DNA from: Nannochloropsis salina CCMP1776
Lineage: Eukaryota; Sar; Eustigmatophyceae; Eustigmatales; Monodopsidaceae
Length of the DNA: 64,000 nt
Reading direction: 5' to 3'
Assembly: GCA_004565275.1 (NCBI GenBank)
Contig: SDOX01000119.1
Coordinates: 271,256 to 335,255 of the forward strand
Part shown: positions 42,870 through 53,697 of the stretch, piece by piece
Position numbering within the stretch: the first letter of the stretch is position 1
Layout of the letters: each line of letters opens with the position of its first letter
Notes under the pieces: model-generated
What the model saw: only the letters and a program-made list of their open reading frames with translations
The model's database searches: none
Told to the model about the DNA's origin: nothing
Position numbers and translations under genes: made by a program

Positions 42870-45800
42870 CTACAGTCGCTCTTCTTTTCCTTGCACAGTC
42901 ATGTACCGGGGCAAACTCATTCGGAGAATCACATACCCCATAGTGAGGAGGACGCCCATGATAATAGTAATGGCCAGAATGCTTTGCCCCACCGTGGATT
43001 CATCCCAGGAGTAGAGGGACAGGACCTCCTCGCCTGTGGCTAGACAGCGCTCTTCGGGGACACAGGTGAATGTTGCTCCCGTGAACTCGGTCAGGGCCAG
43101 GGCGTTGGCGGTCCACTTGATGGGGCTGATGGACGCGACCCACCGAGCCCCGGCGGGCAGGCTGTCAATGTTGATGAGGACGCCTGAGAAGATGAGGAAG
43201 AACACGTTGAAGACGGGGGAGAGGGCGGTCGCCACCTCGGTGTTCGGGGCCAGGGTGGAGATCATGATCCCGAGCCCGACCGCGGACAGGGAGGCCAGGC
43301 AGGTGGTCGCGAGGAAAACGCCGTAGTTGGCGAGGGTGTGGTCGAAGTTGATGATCCAGAATACCATCGAGATAAAGATAGCGGGGCCCACCAGGTTTAA
43401 AGGCAGCTCTGAAAAGAACTTGCTCAAGTAGTAGGCCGAAAGGTTGTAGGCGCTGGAGGCTTGTTCCTTCTGGACGATGGCCTTTTCCACAGGGAAGGTT
43501 GTGATGACTGCCTGGGTATTGGAGAAAGCCACGTTGACGGAGACCATGAAGATGATCCCCACGAAAGACTGGATGCCCGTCTGCGTATTGCTCACGTCGT
43601 GCCAAATACCAGAGAAAATGAGTGCGAACATGACGTTGAGCATGATGCGCAGAATCATCGCGAAGGTATTGCGGTAGGCGCTTTTGGAGGCCCGCCACGT
43701 CAGGTAGTACAGGTTGTTGAGCCATCCTCCTCGCTCCTGTGGAGAGATCATCGCTGCAGCTGCCAAATCCCTGCAACTAGGACCACGGGGGACAGGCGGG
43801 GCCGCGGAGCCTGTGGAGCTTCCAGCGCCCGAGTCATTAACGTCAGGGTAGGGATGACGGTGCCAGGTGTCAGCCAGATGGGCGATGCGCTGGCGGGTGG
43901 CGGCCTCCAGGGCCTCCGTTCGGTAGTCCATGGAGATATTGTCCAGGAACAGGTCCGCGGCATTGAAATGCGGCGGGCAAGGGAAGCCCTGTGTGGCAAA
44001 ATGGCGCGAGGCATCTTTGGCGGGACCGAGGTAGATGGTCCGGCCCTCGGAGATGAGGACCAGAACATCGAGCATGGCGAAAATGGAGGAACGGGGCTGG
44101 TGAATCACGGCCACAATCGTCCGCTTTGCCTGCGCCAGCTTCTTCAGAGCGGCCATGACCGCGTTGGCCTGGTGGGCGTCCAGTCCGCTCGTGGGCTCGT
44201 CCAACAACAAGACCGCCGGGTTGCTGATCAGCTCCACGCCGATGCTAACGCGCTTACGCTCTCCTCCGCTCACGCCGCGCGCGCGCTCGTCGCCAATGAT
44301 CGTGTGGACAGTCTTGCCCAGACCCATGTCGTTGATTACGCTGGTTACGAGCGATGCCTTCTGCGCCTGAGTCTTGGAGGAGCCCAGTGCAAAGTGTGCG
44401 GCCAGCGTCAGGGTTTCCTTGACGGTGAGGTGTCCGAAGAGCAAGTCATCTTGCGTAACGAAAGTGGCGATTTTCTTGAAGGCCGCCGCGTCCCGGCAGA
44501 TTCCATTCGTGAGCAAGGTGCCGGTCAATGTCGCTCCTTTTGTTTGGGCCACGCGGCCCGCCAAGACCATGAGCAAAGAGCTTTTTCCGCTTCCTGTAGG
44601 GCCCATAATCGCCGTCAATGCCCCGCTGCGAACCTCTCCGCTCACGTCATTCAGCACGATTTTGGGGGCGTGACCTTTCCTTCCACCCACTTTGAGGGTG
44701 ATGTTATGCCACGATACGTTCACTGCAGCCACACTGGCCATCTCTCCGGCTCCCCCGTCGCGGACGCTCACTTCTTCCAGAGCCTTCTCCTCCTCCTCTT
44801 TACTCGGCGGTACAGCGCGTACAGCCACGGCCATCTTGGCATTTTCCTCCGCTACCTCCACCGCGGGAGGTAGAACCCGCATTCTTAAGTAGGAGGTAGC
44901 ATTACGCCACAGGTTCGCGAATGTCACGCAATGGATGACAAGGGCGATGACTAAAATCCACAAAAGACAGAAGCCGATGTCACCGTCATAGTAGTCATAC
45001 AGCTTGAGGATCTCGTTCCCGTTAGTGATGCAAGTGCTAGGGCTCACCGCGGTACCGCACGAGATAGCCCGGTCTCGGAACTCGTTGATTGCCAAAGCCT
45101 GGGACCATGGGTAATCACGTGAAAATGGATCGGTCAGAGGTTTTCGGGAATAGATAATAAGCGATTCGGAGCGGTGATGCATCCTTGACAGACGCATGCT
45201 TGTAAATTGAGTCTTTCCCACAAATTCAGACTCACCTCAAACGACCATCGAATGTAGCCGATGATAGCCAGCCACTGAGTTCCATCGGGGAGATCATTGA
45301 CGTTGATCAGCACACCTAGAAAATGGGGGCCGAGGTAGCCAAGGGAGAAATGAGATTCCACCTGTCACAACTCGTCCTCTAAAAGAAATGTTTTTGCCCA
45401 CCGACTTCTCCTTCAATTTTGGGGTCGTCCTGTGGCCTTACCGTTGAAAACCGTGAAGATGATGTTGAAAGCTGGGGCCATAGCGTTGGCGATCTCCGGG
45501 TCACTCGCAAGGCTGCTCAGAAACATCCCGAGTGCCCCCGCTGCAAGAATCTGCATGATAATGACCACAAGAAACACCAAGAAATGCTCCAGGCCCATGC
45601 GCATTCCCGCAGCGGGGTAAAGAATGCAGCAGAAGAGCACAGGTCCGGCCAGCGCGAAGGGGATGTTGGTCACCACCTTGGCCACGTAGTAGGCGGAAAG
45701 AGAGTAAAGGCCCGAAGCCCGCTCTTTCTGCACCGTCCGCTTTTCGATCGGAAACGTCTGAATGTTCTCCGACATACCCAGGAATCCCGTGAGGACTGTG

Positions 45801-47230
45801 GCCATGAACATAAGGCCGATGCGGTCCTGAATCGCCTTCTGAGGATCGGCGTCGCGATTGCTCCAGATAGCTCCAAAGAGCAGCCCAAAGAAGACCGGCA
45901 AAGCGACTCCTACTATCCGTGCGATCCTGTTCCGGGAGACCACCATCAAGTTTCGCCATGCAAGGAATCGGATTTGAGTCCACCACCCTACCCGGACGCT
46001 TTTTTCGTCCACTGAGGCCCGGACCAGAAGGTCGCCGCGATCCTTGTTCGCCGCCACCGGCCCAGCCTCTTTCCCTGCTCCGGTAGAGGCTTTGGGCACG
46101 ATCGCCTTCTCCTTGCGAGAAAAGTCCTCGTAGGCCTCGGTCAGGGCATCGATGCGGCGCTGGCTCAGCGCCTCCAGCGTGCTCGTCCGAAAATCCTTCG
46201 CCGCAATGTCCAGGAGGTAGTCTGCTGGGCTCGAGTCATCGGGACAGGAGAAGCCCTGCCTTTGGAAGTAGGACGTCACTTCTGAAACAGGACCCGCGTA
46301 GATAGTTCGGCCTTCCGAGAGCAGGACAAGCCGGTCGAGCATCGCGAAAATGGAAGACCGGGGCTGGTGGATGACTGTGACGATGGTCCGCTGGGTCCCT
46401 GCCAGGCTTTTCAGCGAGCTCATAACTGTCTCGTCATCAAGAAAGGGTTATGCAATTGGAAGACGAGCACACGAATCAGAATATCAAGTATAGATAGAGC
46501 AAATGCTAAAAGCACGAAACCAAAAAGCAAGAATATCGACCCGCGGATACTCACCTGCTAGCGCCTGAAAGGAGTCCAGCCCCGTCGTGGGCTCATCCAG
46601 GAAGAGAACCGAGGGGTTCGAAATCAGTTCCACTGCGATACTGACTCGTTTTCGCTCTCCTCCACTCACGCCCTTAACCATCTCGTCACCGATAGCCGTG
46701 TCACGGCATTTCTTAAGACCCATGTCATTTATTACGCTGGAGACGTAGTCCTCCAGGATCTGCCGCGAGCCCATGCTGTTGCCCAACTTGAAAAAAGCCG
46801 TCAAAAGCAGAGTTTCATACACTGTCAGACAGGCGTACAGTGTGTCTTCTTGCGTGACGTATCCTGTAACTTTTCGGAAGTCATTTTCGACTCGCATCTT
46901 GCCGTTGGTTAGAAGCCGACCGTCCAGCTCCCCGCCCTTAACTGCTGACACCCGCCCAGCCAAAACATTGAGAAGGCTCGTTTTACCGCAGCCGCTGGCA
47001 CCCATGATCGCGCTGATGTGACCCGCCTGCAGGCGTCCGGACACATTTGCGAGTACATTCTTTTTCATCTTGCTACCTTTGACAGGCACTCGAAGGGAGA
47101 CATTTTCCCAGGAAATGTTGATGGGATCCACGCTTGCCATGCCCTTTATGCGGTCTGAGTGGTACACATCGGTACCTTCGTCAGCCGCAGGGGGCGGTAG
47201 ATTATGCTTGAAACTGCCTTCCTTGTCCAT
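42870..47230 (-). CDS. Second full-size ABCG transporter, four exons
   Basis: Exons 46555-47230, 45442-46425, 45236-45315 and 42870-45098 join in phases 1, 1 and 0 into 1322 residues. Without this joining the region looks like two half transporters, but no stop separates them: exon 3 (GVLINVNDLPDGTQWLAIIG) continues directly into ALAINEFRDRAI of exon 4. NBD1 has GASGCGKTS near residue 77, GVSGGERKRVSI near 188 and VLFLDEPTTGLDS near 208. TMD1 follows, then NBD2 with GPTGSGKSS near 746, GVSGGERKRVSI and VLLLDEPTSGLDA, and TMD2. Both halves are of WHITE/ABCG-half type with intact sites. It should export lipids or small hydrophobic compounds; the substrate is unknown. The signature GVSGGERKR differs from the GISGGQ of the gene at 4743-9339, so the two pumps belong to different subgroups. 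Confidence 0.9.
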
Positions 47231-48187
47231 TTGCCCTCAGCAAAATTGTCTGCAAATCTGTTATTCGTCCGTGCAGTGCCAATAAAAGATGTTTAGAAGA
47301 TTTGTGAAATGCTTGCTTGATTTCTATCGGGTACGACAGCCGGTAGATGGAGTCAGCCATTGATAGGAAGACTCAATATCTCACCGAGCTTGCTATACAA
47401 GTCATGCGGAAAAAAACGTCGCAAACAGTCAAGTTTCCATCAAGGCTCATTCCTGCGCCAATCACGTTGCTTCGAGTCCTTTCATGAAAGAGATGATTGG
47501 CTGATATCATTTCCCGAAGTCCAGCGACTCAGATGAGAAAAGGTTTGGACAATGCTTCGCGTAAGAAGATTGAAAAGGTCTGTGATGTACGCACGTTTCA
47601 CGGACGGCAACGGACCGTTAGACTTGCTTCCAGAAATAACAGAGAACGGTTTTTCAAACTTTTTGGGGGGGATGAGGAGGCAAAAAGCGCCCGATTTCTA
47701 AGATTAAACAGCCGATGCCGTCAAGTGATCAAGTTGGAGCATCGATCTATCACATGTCCTAATGTGTCCTGCGAATGCGGAGAGTAGCATTTACTCAAGG
47801 TGCCTTCCTGACAAGACGGGATGTTACGTCACTTGATCGATACGATCCTCTCACAACTTTTAGTGCTATGAATATGGACTCTCGCACGGAAACTTAAATG
47901 TATACCCTGATGCCAACATAAAAATTGGAAATAAATATGGGAGATTTCAGATGTAAAATGTTTTGAAGCTGTTTCCCAATATTCGTTCATGACATAGCGA
48001 TGAGGTTACATACAAGACCTCATGTGAAGGAAAGAGTGGAGAATGATATTTAAATGTTATTCGAGCCACAAACATGCACTTTGGACGCGATAAAAGGACA
48101 TGTTACCTTCATCTAGCCTTTACAAGCGACGAATCCTCATCTTTAAATGGTCATTATACCTATAAATCACATAGCGCCGGGAGGAAA
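47231..48187. other. Divergent intergenic region
   Basis: Nearly 1 kb between the ABCG start (minus) and CutC (plus). A plus-strand ATG frame at 47533-47787 (84 codons, Arg/Lys-rich, ending CPNVSCECGE) is the only notable frame; it has no known domain and I give it little weight. The stretch 47880-48080 is AT-rich. Confidence 0.4.
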
Positions 48188-49132
48188 ATGACACAGAGTA
48201 ATTTGAGACACCACAAGGTACTTGAGGTAAGAGAATCTGCTCTTTTTCGATCAGACTTTTACCTGCTATAAGAACGGATACTGGTTGGGTGATCGTGGTT
48301 TTCGGCAAGCATTTCCACATAAAATTTTGTATCCTTTCAGGTTTGCGTCGACAGCCCCGAAGGCCTCTCAATCGCTCTTTCCCGAGCAGATCGCATCGAG
48401 CTGTGCAGCGATCTGGATGCAGGGGGCCTCACGCCATCATATGGTTTGATGGAGATGGCGATGGCATTGGCTAAGCGGCACGAGTCACCCCCACCAGTGG
48501 TGGCCATGATCCGTCCGCGCGCCGGCGACTTCTCTTACTCGGCCTTGGAGCTCGAGACCATGGCCCGGGACATCAAGGTAGCGCGACGCCTCGGGCTGGC
48601 CGGCGTTGTGTTCGGGGTAACCGATGCAAAGCGAGGAGATCTCGCCGTGCAGGCGATGCTATTTCTCACGGAGGCCGCCAAAGGGGACGGGGAGGGAGGC
48701 GCCCCGGCCCTGAGCGTCACGCTTCATCGAGCCATCGACCTGACCCCCGACCCGCCCGCCTGCCTCCTCGCCCTCATACAAGCCCTGCCTCCGCGCTCTC
48801 TGGACCGAGTGCTCACCTCGGGAGGGGCCCTCTCCGCTTGGGAAGGACGACGGAACATCGCGCGCATGGTCGAGGCCGTGGCTGGGACCGACGTGAACAT
48901 CATGGCAGGGGCGGGGGTTTGCCTGAGCAACGTGTCGCAGCTGGTGGCAACGACCGGGGTGAGGGAGGTGCATGCTTCGTGCAGGAGTGTGGGGGATGTA
49001 CGGGGCTCTGGCAGGGGGGCTGTTGCGGAGAAAGTTCGGGCATTCGGCTTTTCCGGGGGGCAGGGCGGAGGAGTCGCAGGGACGGACGCCGCCAAAATAG
49101 AGGCTCTTGCACTGCTTGTCCATGATTTGTAA
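48188..49132 (+). CDS. CUTC: CutC family copper homeostasis protein, two exons
   Basis: Exon 1 (48188-48226) is 13 codons, MTQSNLRHHKVLE, ending at GTAAGA; exon 2 (48341-49132) begins VCVDSPEG, so the junction rebuilds the conserved LEVCVDS start. 276 residues in total. Other CutC blocks: ADRIELCSDLDAGGLTPSYG, VVAMIRPRAGDFSYS, GVVFGVTDAKRGD, VTLHRAIDL and VLTSGGALSAWEG, then NIMAGAGVCLSNV and EVHASCR. CutC is a TIM-barrel protein that binds Cu(I) and is linked to copper tolerance; its enzymatic role is unsettled. The two conserved cysteines of the N-terminal VCV and ELC motifs are present. The protein is probably cytosolic. Confidence 0.92.
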
Positions 49133-49271
49133 GGATGATTGATAAAAGTAACCCATCGAAACCTTGCACTCGTTCTTGATTAAACTTTTTTCTTTGCGCT
49201 ACCTAAATGTTGTCGAATGGCCCCCAAGGCACGACCCGTCAGGAGACGCCTGTCTTCCCCCGCCCGCGCCA

Positions 49272-49961
49272 CTAGAGTTTCTGCCCGGCGGCGTTCTTCT
49301 CCTTGATCACTTGGCGATTGAGAAGCTTCCAATATCGGCGCTGCTCTCTCAGAGGAAGTTTGGCAATATCCATCTTACGGTACTCAGGTAGCGTGAGAGG
49401 CTGTGTCGATGGGGGGAAGGTGCTGAAGTGTGGGGGAAGGTCCAGAATGCTCGAACAGGGTCTGAAGGCAAAGCATGGAGATAAAACAGTGGGACATGGC
49501 TGGCGCAAGCCTTCACTAACGATTACACGTAGGATGAGACATAACAATCAGGCGAACACTGGAATGGGACCTTGAAACTACTGGGGATCAAGAGGGTGCT
49601 CACATCCACTCCTCACCCGTATGTCAAAAAGCCATTCAGGGTACTGATCATCGGGCAACAACGGTGGATCCTTGCCCTCCTTGTAAATGTTGATTGGCGC
49701 CACTTTGGAGACGTCCCCGACGGAAGTCTCGGCCGCACCGCTTCCCCCTCCTTCATCCCCGCCCTTCTTCCCTTTCTTAGCTGCTGGGGCTTTGGTTGAG
49801 AAAGGCAAAGCAAGGAGAAGTCTTCTTCTCATGCCACAAGAAACGGGCGGCTGACACTGAGAGCTCGAGTTCGAAAACGTTGCGGTAATTGTGGGTGTCG
49901 CAATCCGCTGCCATATAGCAGAAACGCATTGACAGCTTGAGCGGGGTAGCGCCGAGGCCAT
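49272..49961 (-). CDS. MRPL54: Mitochondrial ribosomal protein mL54, two exons
   Basis: Exons 49617-49961 and 49272-49400 join in phase 0 into 157 residues. The family core is NIYKEGKDPPLLPDDQYPEW followed by LFDIR in exon 1 and PLTLPEYRKMDIAKLPLREQ with RRYWKLLNRQVIKEKN in exon 2, the mL54 (MRPL54/YmL37) domain of the mitochondrial large subunit. The first 70 residues (MASALPRSSCQCVSA onward) are rich in Ser, Arg and Ala without acids, a mitochondrial targeting sequence, followed by a Lys/Gly linker. An ATG 45 codons upstream (50096) is in frame, but it adds a Cys/His-rich segment that does not look like a presequence, so I prefer 49961. Confidence 0.88.
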
Positions 49962-50875
49962 CCGCACGAGTGAGACGGTCCGGTGTGGCCTACAAGAGGA
50001 TGCGATAAAGTGACAAAATGAGATATGTGTTGTCCCTCCCACACAACAATTGACATGTCGGATGTCAGTGGGTTGGATTATAGAATAGTATGTCATTTCA
50101 GGTTGGAGAGGAAACTAAACAGTATCAAGCCGTCGACATGATGGAATCATCTTCCGCCCCTGCTTGCTCAATTGATTATTACAGCTTCCATAAATCCAAC
50201 CATGTTATGCCCAAATTCTGTTCTCCAAATATTCGCCACATTACAAGGTACATAGGAATGAGATATGGAGTTGGAAGGTGAAAATCTCATGTTGCGGGAT
50301 CGAGGGGTCCTATTCCATCACATGCAGCCGTCATCATCATTCCCGTGTCATCCCGAAGGGGGTGAGGAAATCGAGGGGTCGTATTTCATCACATGCAGCC
50401 GTCATCATTGTCCCTCCTCCCCTTCCTTCTATCTCCTGTCACCCTCGCTTGACTCGCTGCATAGGCGTGCCGTGGTCGCCAAAACTGTTAGGCGTGTTCC
50501 TCCTGCAGATGTTTTTGGAGGGATGGCTTGAAGTGTTTACAGGTTTGACGAATGGTCTTTAGTTTCCCTTAAAATAATGATGTCCAAAAGATTTCTCAGG
50601 TGGAGGGATTGAGCATGGGAGCGACGAGTCACCTGCCGCCGATCGGTTGAACCTGTGTAATAGCGGCTAATATGTTGTACAATGTCTACCGCAATACATC
50701 ATAGTACTATTGTTGTTGGCGAGAGCGGGCACAGACGTATGAACGAATTTCCATTTATTTGCTTTGTACCGTTGAAGGGCCCTCGGCCGCGCTGCAGCGC
50801 CATATATCTTACTGCCAACTCATCCACTACCTTCATCCGCTTTTGCTCTTACTATCATTCACAGCTTTATAAAGC
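49962..50875. other. Divergent intergenic region with a tandem repeat
   Basis: About 910 bases between mL54 (minus) and DPP3 (plus). It holds the 71-base-period repeat listed separately. Short open frames at 50265-50562 arise across the repeat and are not credible genes. Confidence 0.5.
50299..50415. repeat. Direct repeat, two copies, period 71
   Basis: Two near-identical copies of about 45 bases start at 50299 and 50370. Both read ATCGAGGGGTC, then CATCACATGCAGCCG and TCATCAT. They differ at only a few positions, so the duplication is fairly recent. Confidence 0.88.
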
Positions 50876-53407
50876 ATGTCGTCCTATCCAAACGACATAA
50901 GCGTCTCGAGGCTGGACGCGGGTCAGGCCTTCGACGGTTTAAGCGCAAATGAGAAGCTCTACGCATTGCATATTGCCACTGCCAGTTGGGAAGGGGCCAA
51001 GATCTGCTTGTTTCAATGCTCTTACGAGGCGCCCGTCATTTTCACCCTGTTGCAACTGACCTTCAGCGGCGAGAAAGACGACGGCTTTGAACGCCTGAAG
51101 GCGGCGGCAGGCGTAGGCGAAGAGGAGTGGAGGGCCTTCCTCACCTTTGCGGCCGCTTTCCTGGCCAATATGGGGAACATGAAAAGCTTCGGGGACAGCA
51201 AAATCATCCCCGCGATTTCAGCGGAAGCATTCCACCGAATTTTGACCGCTGCGACCGCCTATTCCTCTCACAAAGCCTTGATCGAAGAGCTGTGGGAGGC
51301 CGTGCGGGAAGTGCTGTACTCCACCGCCCCCGTCAAGGAGCTCGGCTTCCCACCCTCCGGGAGCAGCTCCTACTACTCGGCAAACGTGAGTAAGGATGAT
51401 GCCACCGCCGTGCAAACGTTTCTGGATGAGCGGGGTATATCTGCCTACAACACACGCCTCTTCAAAGAGGTTGAGGGGGGCTACCTGGTCAGGCAGGCGG
51501 CGGCCGAGGCGAGCCCCTCGCCCGTGGCGGAGGGGACCGTGGGGGGAGACGGGGGAGGCCAGGCCCCCATCAAGGTGGTGGCCGGAGACTTTGCGCCCCT
51601 TATGGGTCGCGTGGCGGCGGCGCTGGAGCGCGCCAAGGCCCATGCCGCGAGCCCTCTCCAGGAGCGCATGCTTACCCACTACTGCCAGAGCTTCCGCACG
51701 GGCTCGATCGAGGCGCACAAGGACGGGAGCCGGGTCTGGGTGCAGGATAAAGGGCCGGCCGTGGAGTCCTACATCGGTTTCATCGAGTCCTACCGCGACC
51801 CATTCGGGGTGCGGGCGGAGTGGGAGGGTTTCGTGGCGGTCGTGAACCGGTCCATGAGCGAGAAGTTCGCCGACCTGGTCCAGGCGGCCGAGAGCCTGCT
51901 GCCCCTGCTCCCCTGGCCCCCCAGCTTCGAGAAGGACGCCTTCCTCCGCCCGGACTTCACCTCCTTGGACGTGCTCGCCTTCGGGAGCAGCGGCATCCCG
52001 GCCGGCATCAACATCCCCAACTACGACGACATCCGCCAGGACGAGGGCTTCAAGAACGTCTCCCTGGGCAACGGTACGCGAGCGAAGACCGAGAGCGGGC
52101 AGCAGGGGTGGTACGGCCTCTCTCTTGCGGAAGAGAGGCTCCGGTTGTAGGCTCTCTCCCTGGCTCGGTCTGCGCAAAGGGTCCTGGGGGTGCGCCCGCG
52201 GCCCCCCTGATCTGCCCTCGCCCACTTATCCCCCTTTCCCGCCCCTATCCACAGTCCTGGCCGCCTCCCTCTCCACCAAGACGGTCAACTTCTTGCGCAG
52301 CGACAATGGAGATGAGGCCCTCTTCAAGGCCCTGGTCAAGGAGGCCTTCGAGGTCCAGGTCGGGATCCACGAGCTCCTCGGCCACGGCTCCGGGAAGCTC
52401 TTCTGCCAGCACAAGGACGGCAGCTTTAACTTCGAGCGAGAAAGTACCCTCGACCCCCTCACGGACAGGCCCGTGGCCTCCTTCTACAAGCCCGGCGAGA
52501 GTTGGGATTCGCGCTTTCCGGGCTTCGGCTCCTCCTACGAGGAGTGTCGCGCCGAGCTGGTCGGCATCTTCCTGTGCGTGCAGACCCGGGTCCTCTCCAT
52601 CTTCGGGCACGAGGGAGACAAGGCACAGGACATCCTCTACGTAAACTGGCTGAACATGGCCCGGGCGGGGCTGCTGGCGCTGGAGTTCTACCGCCCCGAG
52701 ACGGGCAGCTGGGGTCAGGTGCGTGGAGGCGGACGGATCACGGGGGTGGAGGGGATCGGTGATTGGGCGGGAGCGGTTGCCCGGTCTCTTGGCAACCACA
52801 AAAAGCACGTCTGAAGTCCCAGCTTTCCCACACACCCCAGGCACACATGCAGGCCCGCTTCTGCATCCTCCGCGTCCTTTTGGAGGCAGGAAAGGGCTTA
52901 GTGACGCTGGCGCCCGACGAGGAGAAGGGCCTGACCGTCTCCCTGGACCGAACCAAGATCCTGGAGGTGGGCGTACCGGCCGTCGCGGACTTCTTGCGCC
53001 GGATCCAAGTCTACAAGTCCACCGCCGACGTGGAGCAGGCCAGGTCCATGTACGTGGACACTTACTCCCAGGTCCCGGCCCACCTCCTCGCCCTGCGTCA
53101 GGTGGTTCTAGCCAAGAAGAAGGAGCGGCCGCTCTTCGTCCAGCCGCACTTGGAGCTGCCGCCCGGGGAGGCTGTCGGGGAGCCCGAGGTGCGCCTGCGA
53201 GAGTTCCCGGCCACGGTGGAAGGCGTCATCCAGTCCTTTCAGGCCCGCTTTCCCGCCTTGGACGAGGACATGCTCAGGCTCTGGCGGGCGGACCGAGATG
53301 TTGTAGCGCCTCTCTACCTGCGAGAGGGTATCGACGGCAGCGGTGCTGGCCCCAAGAGGTACAAGGTGCAGAACGGGGACGGAGGGGCGGCCGTAGCGAC
53401 GGCCTGA
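50876..53407 (+). CDS. DPP3: Dipeptidyl peptidase III, three exons
   Basis: Exons 50876-52073, 52255-52718 and 52841-53407 join in phases 1 and 0 into 742 residues (human DPP3 has 737). The zinc motif of family M49 is intact: HELLGH, with its first histidine near residue 438, plus EECRAE near 495 carrying the third ligand glutamate. Other family blocks are SANEKLYALHIATASWEGAK, ANMGNMKSFGDSKIIP, YIGFIESYRDPFGVRAEWEG, GINIPNYDDIR, and in the last exon AHMQARFCILRVLLE. The enzyme removes dipeptides from the N-terminus of short peptides in the cytosol; the KEAP1-binding ETGE loop of vertebrates is not visible. A low-complexity Gly/Ala insert lies near residues 215-240. No targeting peptide is present. 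Confidence 0.96.
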
Positions 53408-53697
53408 TGGGAGGACTTGCACGCGAGCCGCGGTCCCGGCGGGGACAAGGAAAGGAGGAAAAGGAGTAAAAGGGCATCCACCCCCTCAGTGCAGAGATCC
53501 CTGTCAAGAACGCGTAGCTTGACTGCCAGAGTGTTGACGTCTCGTAGAGAACAATGAAATTTTTTGCACCGCAGCAAAAGCAACATATAGATCATCCCGT
53601 CCAAGTACTCTAAGACTGCTTTCATTTTCCAGGATTTAGTTCGTCGGCCTTCCCCCTGTGTCCCCTCTTTCCCTCCTCTTTTCCTGCCCCCATTCCC

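Noticed and set aside
43461-44873. 470-codon open frame on the plus strand
   Set aside because: It is exactly antisense to the second half of the ABCG gene, whose Walker and signature motifs fix the coding strand. GC-rich third positions create the shadow.
45413-47230. A separate half-size ABCG gene ending near 45413
   Set aside because: The apparent stop is reached only by reading through a GTAAGG donor; the next exons continue the membrane domain in phase.
51218-52225. 335-codon minus-strand open frame
   Set aside because: Antisense to DPP3, whose catalytic HELLGH and EECRAE motifs are on the plus strand.
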